The position numbers and the translations under genes were made by a program. The notes under the pieces are model-generated. The model was not told the origin of the DNA. It searched no databases and was given only the letters and a program-made list of their open reading frames with translations. This document shows positions 1 through 8,312 of a stretch of 64,000 nt of DNA, one piece after another (positions within the stretch are counted from its first letter, which is position 1; the number at the start of each line of letters is the position of its first letter). Origin of the DNA: VXNE01 sp965208745 (GTDB lineage: Bacteria; Pseudomonadota; Gammaproteobacteria; Pseudomonadales; Azotimanducaceae); the NCBI GenBank assembly GCA_965208745.1, contig CBDBPN010000003.1, positions 1,426,001-1,490,000 on the forward strand, written 5' to 3'.

Positions 1-2
1 GC

Positions 3-1316
3 AACCGCTGGCAGCCGCTGTCCCTTGAGGTGGCCATCGACCAGGCGGGCAACGTCGTCGACTCCGAGCCCGAGTTCATCGGACCCGAGTGGGGCGGCGT
101 CGTGCCGTTCGCGCTCTCCGACTCCGACCTCACGGTGCATGTGCGGGACGGTTTCGACCACCGCGTGCACCACGACCCCGGCCCGCCGCCGGCCTTCGAC
201 GGCGCGCTCTCCGCGCAGTACCAGTGGAACTTCGCACTAGTCGCCGCATGGGCGTCGCACCTGTCGCCGGACGACGGCGTCACGATGGACATCTCGCCGG
301 CCGGCATCGGCAACCTCGAGGACGCCGACTACCCGACGCAGTTCGAGCACTTCGACACGTTCTACGATCTCAGGGACGGCGGGGGCCCGGGCCAGGGCCA
401 CCACATCAACCCGGCCACCGGTGCGGCCTACGAGCCCCAGGTCGTGCCGCGCGGCGACTACACGCGCGTCCTCGCGGAGTTCTGGGCGGACGGCCCCGAT
501 TCGGAGACGCCGCCCGGCCACTGGTTCGTGATCGCCAACGAGGTCGCCGACCATCCCGCGCTGCGGCGCCTCTACCGCGGCGGCGGCCCCGTGCTCGACA
601 GGCTCGAATGGGACGCGAAGCTCTACTTCGCGCTCGGCGGCGCGATGCACGATGCCGCGGTGACGGCATGGGGCATCAAGGGCTGGTACGACTACATCCG
701 CCCGATTTCCGCGATCCGCGCGATGGCGGACCTGGGCCAGAGCAGCGATCCCGCGTTACCCTCCCACGATGTCGACGGCATTCCCCTCATCGACGGACGG
801 ATCGAGATCGTGGGCGAGGACGACGCGCTCGCCGGAGACGACGGCGCGCACGTCGGCAAGATCAAGCTCTACTCCTGGCGCGGCCACGAGTTCATCGACG
901 ATCCGGAGACGCAGGTTGCCGGCGTCGGCTGGATCCTCGCCGAGCGGTGGTGGCCCTACCAGCGGCCGACCTTCGTGACGCCGCCGTTCGCCGGCTACGT
1001 GTCCGGTCACTCCACCTACTCGCGCGCGGCGGCCGAAGTCCTGACGGCGTTCACCGGGGACGCGTACTTCCCGGGCGGCATGAGCAGCTTCCCCATCGAC
1101 CGCAACGCGTTCCTCGTGTTCGAGGAAGGTCCCTCGGTCGACATGCGGCTCGAGTGGGCGCGCTACCGGGACGCGGCGGATCAGTGCAGCCTCTCGCGGA
1201 TCTGGGGCGGCATCCATCCTCCCGCCGACGACCTCCCCGGCCGGCGCATCGGCAGGGAAGTCGGCCTGGACGCCTTCGAGCTGGCCGACCGCCACTTCCG
1301 CGGCGCCGTCGACTGA
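3..1316 (+). CDS. Vanadium-dependent haloperoxidase-like (PAP2 superfamily) protein, 5'-truncated by window edge
   Basis: The reading frame is open from the first bases of the window, so the true start lies upstream; an internal GTG at 30 is not convincing as a start. The C-terminal half carries the signature of vanadium haloperoxidases and related PAP2 acid phosphatases: a KLYFALGGAMHDAAV-like helix, a WWPYQRPTFVTPPF stretch, then GYVSGHSTYSRAAAEVL, which contains the catalytic SGH with the vanadate/phosphate-binding His, and later RIWGGIHPPADD with the second conserved His. Family members oxidise halides with peroxide or act as phosphatases; which applies here cannot be told from sequence. 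The nhaA start follows 11 bp after the stop codon. Confidence 0.8.
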   Translation, partial: NRWQPLSLEVAIDQAGNVVDSEPEFIGPEWGGVVPFALSDSDLTVHVRDGFDHRVHHDPGPPPAFDGALSAQYQWNFALVAAWASHLSPDDGVTMDISPAGIGNLEDADYPTQFEHFDTFYDLRDGGGPGQGHHINPATGAAYEPQVVPRGDYTRVLAEFWADGPDSETPPGHWFVIANEVADHPALRRLYRGGGPVLDRLEWDAKLYFALGGAMHDAAVTAWGIKGWYDYIRPISAIRAMADLGQSSDPALPSHDVDGIPLIDGRIEIVGEDDALAGDDGAHVGKIKLYSWRGHEFIDDPETQVAGVGWILAERWWPYQRPTFVTPPFAGYVSGHSTYSRAAAEVLTAFTGDAYFPGGMSSFPIDRNAFLVFEEGPSVDMRLEWARYRDAADQCSLSRIWGGIHPPADDLPGRRIGREVGLDAFELADRHFRGAVD

Positions 1317-1327
1317 GTCCGCTTCCC

Positions 1328-2530
1328 ATGGAGCCCACGCCCAGGACCTTCCCGTTTGGCGCAGCCATGCGCGACTTCATCCGCCTCGAGTCCGCCGGCG
1401 GCATCCTCCTCCTTGCCGGCGCGGCCGTCGCCATGGTGGCGGCCAACACGCCGCTGGCGACTCTGTACGCCGTCCTCCTCGACACGCCGGTGGCCGTGCA
1501 GGTTGGCGCACTGACCATCGCGAAGCCGCTGCTGCTGTGGGTGAACGACGGCCTCATGGCGGTCTTCTTCTTCCTGATCGGCCTGGAGGTCAAGCGGGAG
1601 ATTCTCGAGGGCGAGCTGTCGTCACCGGCCCAGGTCGCGCTGCCCGGCCTCGGAGCCCTCGGGGGCATGGTCGTGCCCGCGGGTATCTACGTCGCAGTGA
1701 CTTGGGGCGACCCGGTCGCGCTCGACGGCTGGGCCATCCCGGTCGCGACCGACGTGGCTTTCGCCCTCGCGCTGCTCATGGCCTTCGGGCGCCGGGTGCC
1801 GACGGCCCTGAAGGTCTTCCTGCTGACGCTCGCGATCTTCGACGACCTGGCGGCCATCGCGATCATCGCGGTCTTCTACTCCGGCGACCTGTCGTGGGCC
1901 GCGATGCTCGCGGGCGCCGTCGCCCTCGCGGGTGCGGTCGTCCTCAATCGCCTGGGCGTGGTCCGCGTGACCGCCTACGTGTTCCTCGGCATCGTCCTCT
2001 GGATCGCGGTGCTCAAGTCCGGCGTGCACGCCACGCTCGCCGGGGTGCTCCTCGCCTTCTGCATCCCGATGCGCGCACCGGACGGCAGCTCGCCCCTCCG
2101 GGGACTGGAGAAGGACCTCCACGGACCGGTGGCCTTCGCGATCCTGCCGCTGTTCGCGTTCGCCAACGCCGGGTTGTCGTTCACCGGGCTTGGCGCCGAC
2201 GATTTCCTGCACCCGGTGACCCTCGGCATCGTCGGCGGCCTCCTCCTCGGCAAACCCGCGGGCATCGTCGTCTTCGTCGGGCTCGCGGTCGCGCTGCGGC
2301 TGGCGTCCCTGCCTCCGGGGGTCACCTGGGGGCAGATCGCGGGGGTCGGGTGCGCATGCGGCATCGGCTTCACGATGAGCCTGTTCGTCGCGGGACTGGC
2401 CTTCGAGCACGGCAGCGAAGCCTACTTCGCGAGCGACCGGCTCGGCATCGTGATCGGCTCGCTGGGCTCCGCGGCCCTGGCGTGGCTCGTGTTGCGCGCG
2501 AGCCTGCGCAACGCGGGGGACGTCGACTGA
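1328..2530 (+). CDS. nhaA: Na+/H+ antiporter NhaA
   Basis: A 400-residue inner-membrane protein of normal NhaA length. It exchanges cytoplasmic sodium for external protons, controlling pH and sodium. Recognisable NhaA features are the N-terminal RLESAGGILLL segment, VNDGLMAVFFFLIGLEVKRE, the TDVAFAL motif (Asp142) and the ion-binding aspartate pair in IFDDLAAI (Asp172-Asp173), followed by GIGFTMSLFVAGLAF near the end. The start at MEPTPRTF is chosen because an Arg/Phe N-terminus before the first helix is typical; a longer in-frame extension upstream overlaps the haloperoxidase and has unlikely Arg-rich composition. It may share a transcript with the preceding gene. Confidence 0.95.
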   Translation: MEPTPRTFPFGAAMRDFIRLESAGGILLLAGAAVAMVAANTPLATLYAVLLDTPVAVQVGALTIAKPLLLWVNDGLMAVFFFLIGLEVKREILEGELSSPAQVALPGLGALGGMVVPAGIYVAVTWGDPVALDGWAIPVATDVAFALALLMAFGRRVPTALKVFLLTLAIFDDLAAIAIIAVFYSGDLSWAAMLAGAVALAGAVVLNRLGVVRVTAYVFLGIVLWIAVLKSGVHATLAGVLLAFCIPMRAPDGSSPLRGLEKDLHGPVAFAILPLFAFANAGLSFTGLGADDFLHPVTLGIVGGLLLGKPAGIVVFVGLAVALRLASLPPGVTWGQIAGVGCACGIGFTMSLFVAGLAFEHGSEAYFASDRLGIVIGSLGSAALAWLVLRASLRNAGDVD

Positions 2531-2688
2531 CGGGCACGCCGACGCGGAGGTCAATCTCGCCATCTACCGGCCAGATCCGCCTTCCCGTCCCGCACCCGCC
2601 AGCCGCAGAGCCCGGACAACCGGGACGTCTCTCGCTGGCACGGTTCTTGATTGCTCTCCTGCCAACACGAGATCCACGAGGATTCCCG

Positions 2689-3645
2689 ATGCCATCGAAC
2701 CGAACCGGCCGGCGTGGAAGGCCGGTCATGGCCGCCGCGCTTGGCGCCGCGTTGCTCGGGGCGGCCGTGCACGCGGACACCGAGACGCGGTCGTTCGACG
2801 TCTCCCCCGGTGACCGCCTGGTGCTCGACACCGAATGGGGCGAGGTCCACGTGGCGACCCACGACGGCGACACCGTCGAGCTGGTCGTCGAGCAGGCCGA
2901 GGCGATCGACCTCGCCTGCGAGCAGCAGGACGGCACGCTGACCATCCGCGGCACACGCAAGGACGGGGGCGTCGTACGCTGGTTCCTCGACTGGGGCGAC
3001 CGCCCCACGTTTCGCCTGACCGTGCCGCACCGCCACGACCTCTCGCTGCGCGCGGCCGGCGGCGACATCGCCGTCGACGACCTCGACGGCGAGCTGTCGG
3101 CCCGCACGTCCGGTGGGTCCGTCGCCATAGAGGAGGTCACGGGGTCGCTCGAGGTCGAGACTTCCGGCGGGGCCATCCGGGCCGCCTCCGCCGGAGGAGC
3201 CGTCACCGCGACCACCTCGGGGGGCGCGATCGCGCTGGGACCGGCGGCCGGCGACGTCGACGCCCGCACGTCCGGGGGCAGCATCCGCATCGAGGAAGCC
3301 GCGGGGCGCGTCGCCGCCCGCACGTCGGGCGGCTCCATCGCCGTCAGCGCCGCCGGACCCATCGAAGCCCGGACGTCCGGAGGCTCCATCCGCGCCACGT
3401 TCCGGCAGCAGCCGGACGGCGACTCGGACCTCCGCACTTCCGGGGGCGACATCGAAGTGCTCCTGCCCCCGGGCGTCGCCGTCGACATCGACGCGAAGAC
3501 CTCCGGCGGCCGCGTCGTCGCCGACGTTCCGGTAACGGTGGAGGGCACACTGGAGAGAGCGGCGCTACGCGGCGCTATCGGCGGAGGCGGACCGCAACTT
3601 CGGCTGCGCACCTCGGGCGGCTCGATCGTGCTCGAGCCGCTGTAG
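2689..3645 (+). CDS. Secreted DUF4097-like protein with TSGG repeats
   Basis: A 318-residue protein with an Arg-rich N-terminus, a hydrophobic stretch and a VHADTETRSFDVSPGDRL junction that looks like a signal peptide and cleavage site. From about residue 110 to the end, the tripeptide SGG recurs every 15-25 residues, mostly as RTSGGS or TSGGAI. The pattern of short strands and SGG turns is characteristic of the DUF4097/DUF2807 class of putative adhesin-like beta-helix proteins. Function is unknown; a periplasmic or surface role is inferred. The ATG is preceded by GAGGATTC, a plausible ribosome site. It is 158 bp downstream of nhaA. Confidence 0.75.
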   Translation: MPSNRTGRRGRPVMAAALGAALLGAAVHADTETRSFDVSPGDRLVLDTEWGEVHVATHDGDTVELVVEQAEAIDLACEQQDGTLTIRGTRKDGGVVRWFLDWGDRPTFRLTVPHRHDLSLRAAGGDIAVDDLDGELSARTSGGSVAIEEVTGSLEVETSGGAIRAASAGGAVTATTSGGAIALGPAAGDVDARTSGGSIRIEEAAGRVAARTSGGSIAVSAAGPIEARTSGGSIRATFRQQPDGDSDLRTSGGDIEVLLPPGVAVDIDAKTSGGRVVADVPVTVEGTLERAALRGAIGGGGPQLRLRTSGGSIVLEPL

Positions 3646-3859
3646 AGCGCATCTGCCGCTCTGGAGGGAGTCATCGCGGAGGACGGCGAGCTACGGCCGG
3701 CTCGTTTGGCCCCTGCAATCGCGCGTGGCGTTCGAGGCGAGCAACTCACCAAGATCTCCTCGCAGGAGGCCGACGACAGCGGACGCAAGCACCTCGTCCA
3801 CGTGCGCGGCGACGAATCTCCGAATCTCTGGAGGCAGCTCGTCTTGTCAGCTTGCCAGT

Positions 3860-5053
3860 CTACACGGCGCCAGCGTCCCGAAAGCCGGCGATGTCCGCGT
3901 CCGAGTATCCCAGGCTGCGGAGAATCGCGTCGCTGTGGGCCCCGAGTTCCGGCGGCGATGCCCCCGGTTCGAGCGGCGTGTCGCTCATGCGGATCGGAGT
4001 CCCCACGACCCGCCGTTCCCGCCCTTCGTCGTCGCGCACCGTGGCGAAATAGCCGTTTTCCCAGGTTCCCCGATCCGCGACCACCTCCCGATAGTCCCGG
4101 ACGGGCGCATGGCGCACGCCGGCCTCCCGCAGGCGCTCGCACCACTCGGCCGTGCTACGGGTGCGGAAGGCGTCCTCCAGGATCCCGGCGAACCACGCCA
4201 GATCCTCCGGCGCCATGAAGAGCGACTGCAGACGCTCGTCCACTGCAAGTTCCGGTCGCCCGAGGGCGACGAGGAAGCCGTCCATCGCCTCCGCGGGCAC
4301 GCCGATGAGGCCGAGCCAGCCGTCCGCCGTCTCGAAGATGCGGTACGAGGCGGCCTTGAGCAAGGGATGTCCGTAGTTCGAACGGCCCGGTACCTGGTCC
4401 GTCAGCAGGAAGTGGGTGTACTCCGCCGCCTGCGCCCAGATCTGGCCGCCTAGCAGGGACACCTCCACGCGCTGGCCCCGCCCGGTCCGCTCCCGCGCGT
4501 GCAATGCCGCGAGCACGCCCGCCACCATGTTCAGCGACCCGATGTGGTCCGCGATCGTCGCGCCTACCGGAGACGGCGGGTCTGCGTCGCGCCCCGTCGT
4601 ACTGACCAGTCCCCCCGCTGCCTGGCCCGCGAGGTCGGCCCCTTCGAGTTCGGCGTCCGGCCCCGCCGGTCCGAACGTGCTGCCTCCCGCCCAGACGATG
4701 CGCGGGTTGTGTTCCGCGAGGTCCTCGAACCCGAGTCCCCACGACTCCATCGTGCCGGGCTTGAAGTTGCTGACCACCATGTCCGCCGTTTCCGCAAGCC
4801 GGCGGAAGATCGCGGCGCCCGCCGGCGTGCGCATGTCGAGCGTCAGGCTGCGCTTGCCGCGGTTGCAGGCCGTGAAGTACGCGCTCCGGAAGTCCTCCAG
4901 GGAGAGGGGGATGAAGCGCGCCTGGTCGCCGAATTCCGGCAACTCGACCTTGATGACGTCCGCGCCCATGTCGGAGAGCAGCGCCGCCGCCTGCGGCGCC
5001 TGGACGAGCAGGCCGACATCCAGCACGCGAATGCCTTGCAACGGACCGGGCAT
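3860..5053 (-). CDS. Class III CoA-transferase (CaiB/BaiF family)
   Basis: A 397-residue protein spanning the usual family length. Family III CoA-transferases move CoA between carboxylic acids via an aspartyl-CoA intermediate. Family signs include the N-terminal LQGIRVLDVGLLVQAP, GADVIKVE, the NRGKRSLTLDMRTPAG block, VVSNFKPGTMESWGL, an ADLAGQAAGG segment where the catalytic Asp is expected, and GRGQRVEVSLL. Substrate cannot be predicted from the sequence. The start is supported by GGGAGAACCTC just upstream of the ATG. No partner gene in the same direction is adjacent, although CoA-ligase and TPP enzymes occur later in the window. Confidence 0.88.
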   Translation of the reverse strand: MPGPLQGIRVLDVGLLVQAPQAAALLSDMGADVIKVELPEFGDQARFIPLSLEDFRSAYFTACNRGKRSLTLDMRTPAGAAIFRRLAETADMVVSNFKPGTMESWGLGFEDLAEHNPRIVWAGGSTFGPAGPDAELEGADLAGQAAGGLVSTTGRDADPPSPVGATIADHIGSLNMVAGVLAALHARERTGRGQRVEVSLLGGQIWAQAAEYTHFLLTDQVPGRSNYGHPLLKAASYRIFETADGWLGLIGVPAEAMDGFLVALGRPELAVDERLQSLFMAPEDLAWFAGILEDAFRTRSTAEWCERLREAGVRHAPVRDYREVVADRGTWENGYFATVRDDEGRERRVVGTPIRMSDTPLEPGASPPELGAHSDAILRSLGYSDADIAGFRDAGAV

Positions 5054-5138
5054 GAGGTTCTCCCGAGCACTGCCGAGCCGCGGAGACTACGGGAGCGAGC
5101 CCGCGCGGTCCACCTGCAGGGTCGTTCCGGACCGGGCG

Positions 5139-5948
5139 CTACCGGGCCGACCGCAGCGGCGGAGCGGTGTCCGTGTCGGTGGAGCGGAAGGGGTTGACGT
5201 CGATGCCGCCCCGGCGCAGGAAACACCCCTGCACGTTCAGCCGCTCGCAGGAGCACCGGGTCATCAGATCCGTGAAGACCTGCTCCACGACGGTCTCGTG
5301 AAAGGCCGCGTGGCGCCGGTAGGAGACGAGGTAACGCAACAGCGCGTCCCGGTCGAGGCGGGGACCGCTGTACTCCACGAACAACGATCCCCAGTCGGGT
5401 TGACCCGTGATCGGACAGACGGACGCGAAAAGGTGCGTGTAGAGCCGTTCGCCGGCGCGATCCCCGCCGGCGGCAAGCAACGACGGGTCCCTTTCATAGA
5501 CATCGACCGCAACGTCGAGGTCGTCCAGGGAGCATCCCGGCGACGCGTCCGAAGCCGACCCGGACTCCCCCAGGCCGAGCGGAGTTACCGCCACCCCGGC
5601 ACGGCAGATCCCGCCGAGGTCCGCGGCGACGGTCTTCAACACGTCCAAGCCCTCGGCAACACACTCTTGTGCGAACGCGTTCAGGTAAAGCTTGAGGGAC
5701 TTGCTCTCCACCGTCGCGGGCGACGTACAAGGAATACGGATACGTAACGGGGACACCACGGGCCGTCCGCGCGCGTTCAACCAGGACACTTCGTGGCAGC
5801 GCCACACGTCCTCTCCGCGGAACCGGGATGCCTCGAGCCCGGCGGCGCGGCGCTGCGCCGCCCGCTCGATCGGCTGGAGCAAGTCCGGCGTATAACGGTT
5901 GGGGGACGATACTTCCCGACCGAGCACCGGACCGTGGCGTTCGCTCAT
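5139..5948 (-). CDS. queF: NADPH-dependent 7-cyano-7-deazaguanine reductase, long form
   Basis: QueF reduces preQ0 to preQ1 in queuosine biosynthesis. The 269-residue length and tandem-domain organisation match the long proteobacterial form rather than the short Bacillus form. The QueF substrate motif ESKSLKLYLN lies at residues 81-90 and the catalytic Cys178 lies in SVCPITGQPDWGSL. The start at MSERHG is preferred over the ATG 12 bp upstream because GGAGGCGACG sits directly before it. With this start the ATG overlaps the stop of the endonuclease V gene by four bases (ATGA), so translation is probably coupled. Confidence 0.93.
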   Translation of the reverse strand: MSERHGPVLGREVSSPNRYTPDLLQPIERAAQRRAAGLEASRFRGEDVWRCHEVSWLNARGRPVVSPLRIRIPCTSPATVESKSLKLYLNAFAQECVAEGLDVLKTVAADLGGICRAGVAVTPLGLGESGSASDASPGCSLDDLDVAVDVYERDPSLLAAGGDRAGERLYTHLFASVCPITGQPDWGSLFVEYSGPRLDRDALLRYLVSYRRHAAFHETVVEQVFTDLMTRCSCERLNVQGCFLRRGGIDVNPFRSTDTDTAPPLRSAR

Positions 5949-6673
5949 CGTCGCCTCCATCCCGGACCGCGATCGTGCCGCAGGCTATCCAGCGCCCGCA
6001 GCGTCACCTCGCCCCGTTTCAATATGCCTGCCCAGCGGTCGGCAAGGCGCGTAGGCTCCGGCATTCGATAGGCCGTGGCAGTGTGCATTGTTAGGTGTGC
6101 CGACTGGCAAAAGTCAACGCGATGCCCAGGGCTGGCATACATCGGTTTCACGTTGCTGCGGGTACGCACGACCGTGCCCACCCGCTCGCCGCGGTGCATC
6201 AGCGGCACGGCCGCTCCCCGATCCGGGGGTACGGCCGCGTGCTCTCCGACGAGCAGCGACTTGGCCGCCCCCACGCAGGGCATGTCGGCTATAACGCCGA
6301 GATGCGAGGCCAGGCCGAAACGCCGGGGATGCGCCACGCCCTGACCGTCGCACATGAGCACATCCACGTCGTGCCGCACCTTGCGCAGCACGCGCAGCAG
6401 CACCGGGGTCTCCCGGAAGGAGAGCAGACCCGGCACGTAGGGAAACGTGAGCCGGGCCGTCGCGCCGCGCACCTCCAGGACCTGCTGCGACTCGATGTCC
6501 CACACCACGCCAACCGCCAGGGCCCGGTCACCGTCGAAGGCGCAGTCAAGACCGAGAACGCGCCGCGCGGGAGGCGCCGGAGACAGCGACACGCGCGCGG
6601 CGAGGGTGCCCTGGATGCGGACCGCCTCGCGGGGCGACACGCGCCAGCGATGTGGCGTACGCCGCACGTTCAT
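5945..6673 (-). CDS. nfi: Endonuclease V (deoxyinosine 3' endonuclease)
   Basis: A 242-residue protein that cuts DNA one nucleotide 3' of deoxyinosine, a repair activity for deaminated adenine. The metal-binding acidic residues are visible: Asp43 in GLDCAF, Glu88 in LLSFRETP and Asp109 in CDGQG, with the family block CDGQGVAHPRRFGLASHLGV and the later KSLLVGE lysine. It is the first gene of a two-gene leftward unit with queF, joined by a four-base stop/start overlap. The promoter region must lie between 6673 and tRNA-Gly, a space of only about 70 bp. Confidence 0.93.
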   Translation of the reverse strand: MNVRRTPHRWRVSPREAVRIQGTLAARVSLSPAPPARRVLGLDCAFDGDRALAVGVVWDIESQQVLEVRGATARLTFPYVPGLLSFRETPVLLRVLRKVRHDVDVLMCDGQGVAHPRRFGLASHLGVIADMPCVGAAKSLLVGEHAAVPPDRGAAVPLMHRGERVGTVVRTRSNVKPMYASPGHRVDFCQSAHLTMHTATAYRMPEPTRLADRWAGILKRGEVTLRALDSLRHDRGPGWRRR

Positions 6674-6703
6674 GCCCGGGGCCTTGCCGGCGACGACCGC
6701 GCT

Positions 6704-6732
6704 TTGAGTTCCGCGGGGGTTTGCGGCAGAAT
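6704..6732 (+). promoter_or_regulatory. Putative sigma70 promoter for tRNA-Gly
   Basis: TTGAGT at 6704-6709 and CAGAAT at 6727-6732 are separated by 17 bp and end 12 bp before the tRNA. Spacing and position fit a housekeeping promoter; the -10 box is only a moderate match. Confidence 0.5.
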
Positions 6733-6744
6733 CCCGACCTCAGA

Positions 6745-6819
6745 GCGGGAATAGCTCAGTGGTAGAGCACAACCTTGCCAAGGTTGGGGTCGCGGGTTCA
6801 ACCCCCGTTTCCCGCTCCA
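6745..6819 (+). tRNA. tRNA-Gly (GCC)
   Basis: The cloverleaf is readable by eye. The seven-base acceptor stem GCGGGAA pairs with TTCCCGC, followed by discriminator T and an encoded CCA. The D-arm contains GCTCAGTGGTAGAGC. The anticodon stem CAACC/GGTTG encloses the loop TTGCCAA, giving anticodon GCC at 6777-6779, and the T-arm carries GGTTCAACCC. No obvious integrated element sits directly at its 3' end. Confidence 0.97.
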
Positions 6820-6920
6820 GTCTCCGACCGTCGGTCGAACCGTCCGTCTGCCGCCTTTAAACCTGCCTCCAGAGCCCCCTCCGGCTCCCTCCAGAGAGAG
6901 GCGGAGCCGCCCGGAGCGCG

Positions 6921-7670
6921 TCAGGCAGGCTTGCTGTACTTCCCGTCCCCGTGGGCGACCGCCCCGGACTTCTTCAGGTTCGCGAGGGCATTGCTTACCG
7001 ACTGCTCGACCGACTTGTCGCCTTTCACGTTCAACTGCTCGATGATGCCGGCGCGGCCTATACCCTCGCTGCCGGCCGCCTCGATGACGGACATGATCGC
7101 GGCCCGCCGGGACGTCCTGCGACGGCGGCGAGCCTTGGGCGCGGGAGCGGGTTCCGGGGCGGGCTCGGGAGCGGGCTCCGCAGCGGCTTCCGACGGCGCG
7201 GGCTCTTCCGCGGCCGCCGACTCTTCCGCCGACGCGGAAACGTACTTGCCGTCCTGGTGAGCCACCTCGCCGGATTTCTTCAAGGCCGCGAGCGCGTTGC
7301 TTACCGATTGCTCGGCCGACTTGTCCCCCTTCACGTCCAGCGTACGGATGATGTCCGCACGGCCGGCCCCGGCGGCGCCGAACGAAGCAATCGCGGCCAC
7401 GATCTCGGCGCGGCGCGACACCCGGCGGCGCCGGCGTGTTCTCTTCGCGGGCGCAGGGGCCTCCGCCTTGCGCGCCCGGCGCTTGCGCGGGGCGGGAGCG
7501 GCGGTGGCGGATTCGTACGCTTCTATGGCCGCCAACTCACCATCTATGCCTTTCATCTCCGCGGCGAGCGCACTCAACTCCGACTCGAGCGACGCCATGC
7601 GCTTCCCGGCGTCCCGCCGCTGCTGCGACAGACGTTTCTTCTCCTCGGCAACCTGCGTTCTGAAGTCCAT
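6921..7670 (-). CDS. Basic protein with N-terminal coiled coil and two copies of a small DNA-binding-like domain
   Basis: A 249-residue protein I cannot assign to a named family. Residues about 1-55 are charged and heptad-like (coiled coil). Then comes an RKRRARK / RTRRRRR basic linker, a ~60-residue domain, an Ala/Glu/Pro-rich linker ending in EPAPEPAPEPAPAP, a second basic cluster (ARRRRRTSRRA) and a second copy of the domain to the C-terminus. The two copies share SRRA, a helix, GRA-II, VKGDKS-EQSVSNALA-LKKSG and VAH-DGKY, which reads like a small winged-helix unit. A nucleoid-associated or histone-H1-like role is inferred. The ATG at 7670 is preferred over a TTG at 7688. Confidence 0.7.
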   Translation of the reverse strand: MDFRTQVAEEKKRLSQQRRDAGKRMASLESELSALAAEMKGIDGELAAIEAYESATAAPAPRKRRARKAEAPAPAKRTRRRRRVSRRAEIVAAIASFGAAGAGRADIIRTLDVKGDKSAEQSVSNALAALKKSGEVAHQDGKYVSASAEESAAAEEPAPSEAAAEPAPEPAPEPAPAPKARRRRRTSRRAAIMSVIEAAGSEGIGRAGIIEQLNVKGDKSVEQSVSNALANLKKSGAVAHGDGKYSKPA

Positions 7671-7688
7671 CGTGACTACGGTTTCCAA

Positions 7689-8312
7689 TAGAAGGGGTCG
7701 GACAAATCATCCCAGAAGGTAAGGACGAAGGCAATCCACTGAGCCCGGACATCCACAAGGAGTGTTATATCGGATCGCCGCCGGCCGGTTTCGCGAGGCG
7801 GGCGGGGCCTGGCGCGAGCAAGGTATGCCCGACGTCCGTCGTCGCCGCGCCAAGCTTCGGGCAAGCGCAGCCAAGCCAGTCGCGAGGGGGCAGGGAACGC
7901 CGGATCCCCCGGCGCCGGCGCGCCGTCGTCCGGCCCCTACGATCCCGCCGCGGATTCTGAGACAATGTGCGGTGACGGCACGCCGCCTGCCGCCACCGCC
8001 GCCAAGGCGACGGTTCGCGGCGCCGGGGAAGGGCGCCAGAAAATGCAGTCGCGGCAGCCGGCAACATCGAAGGGATCGGGCCGTGGATCCCGGCCCCGAT
8101 CGAACCCTTGAGGCGCCCTCTCGGGGGCGCACTCTCGGGGGCGCATAAGAGGCGCAAAACGCAAAAGAGGCGCAATAAGGCGCGTATGAGGCGCATGAGG
8201 CGGCCGGGCGAACCGGACCGCGCGCCGGGACCGGGAGAGGAAGGACCGCAGTGACGTTGAACGCAGCGCAATGGCCCCGCAGAAATGGCGCGGGGCTCGA
8301 GGATGTCCTGGC
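7689..8312. other. Intergenic region upstream of the cox operon with short GGCGC-rich repeats
   Basis: No supported gene lies here. The first part (7750-8100) has no recognisable feature. At 8118-8145 the 14-mer CTCTCGGGGGCGCA occurs twice in tandem, followed to about 8205 by irregular repeats of GAGGCGCA with A-rich spacers. Being directly upstream of coxB, the tract could lie in the cox leader or promoter. No clear -35/-10 pair could be picked. Confidence 0.5.
8118..8205 (+). repeat. Short tandem and degenerate GGCGC repeats in the cox leader
   Basis: A perfect two-copy 14-bp tandem (8118-8131, 8132-8145) is followed by degenerate AGAGGCGCA-like units near 8148, 8165, 8176, 8188 and 8196. 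The function is unknown. Confidence 0.6.

Noticed and set aside
2370..4145. A 591-codon minus-strand frame over the TSGG-repeat gene
   Set aside because: It is a mirror of the repeat-rich forward gene (Ser/Pro/Arg low complexity) and shows no family similarity.
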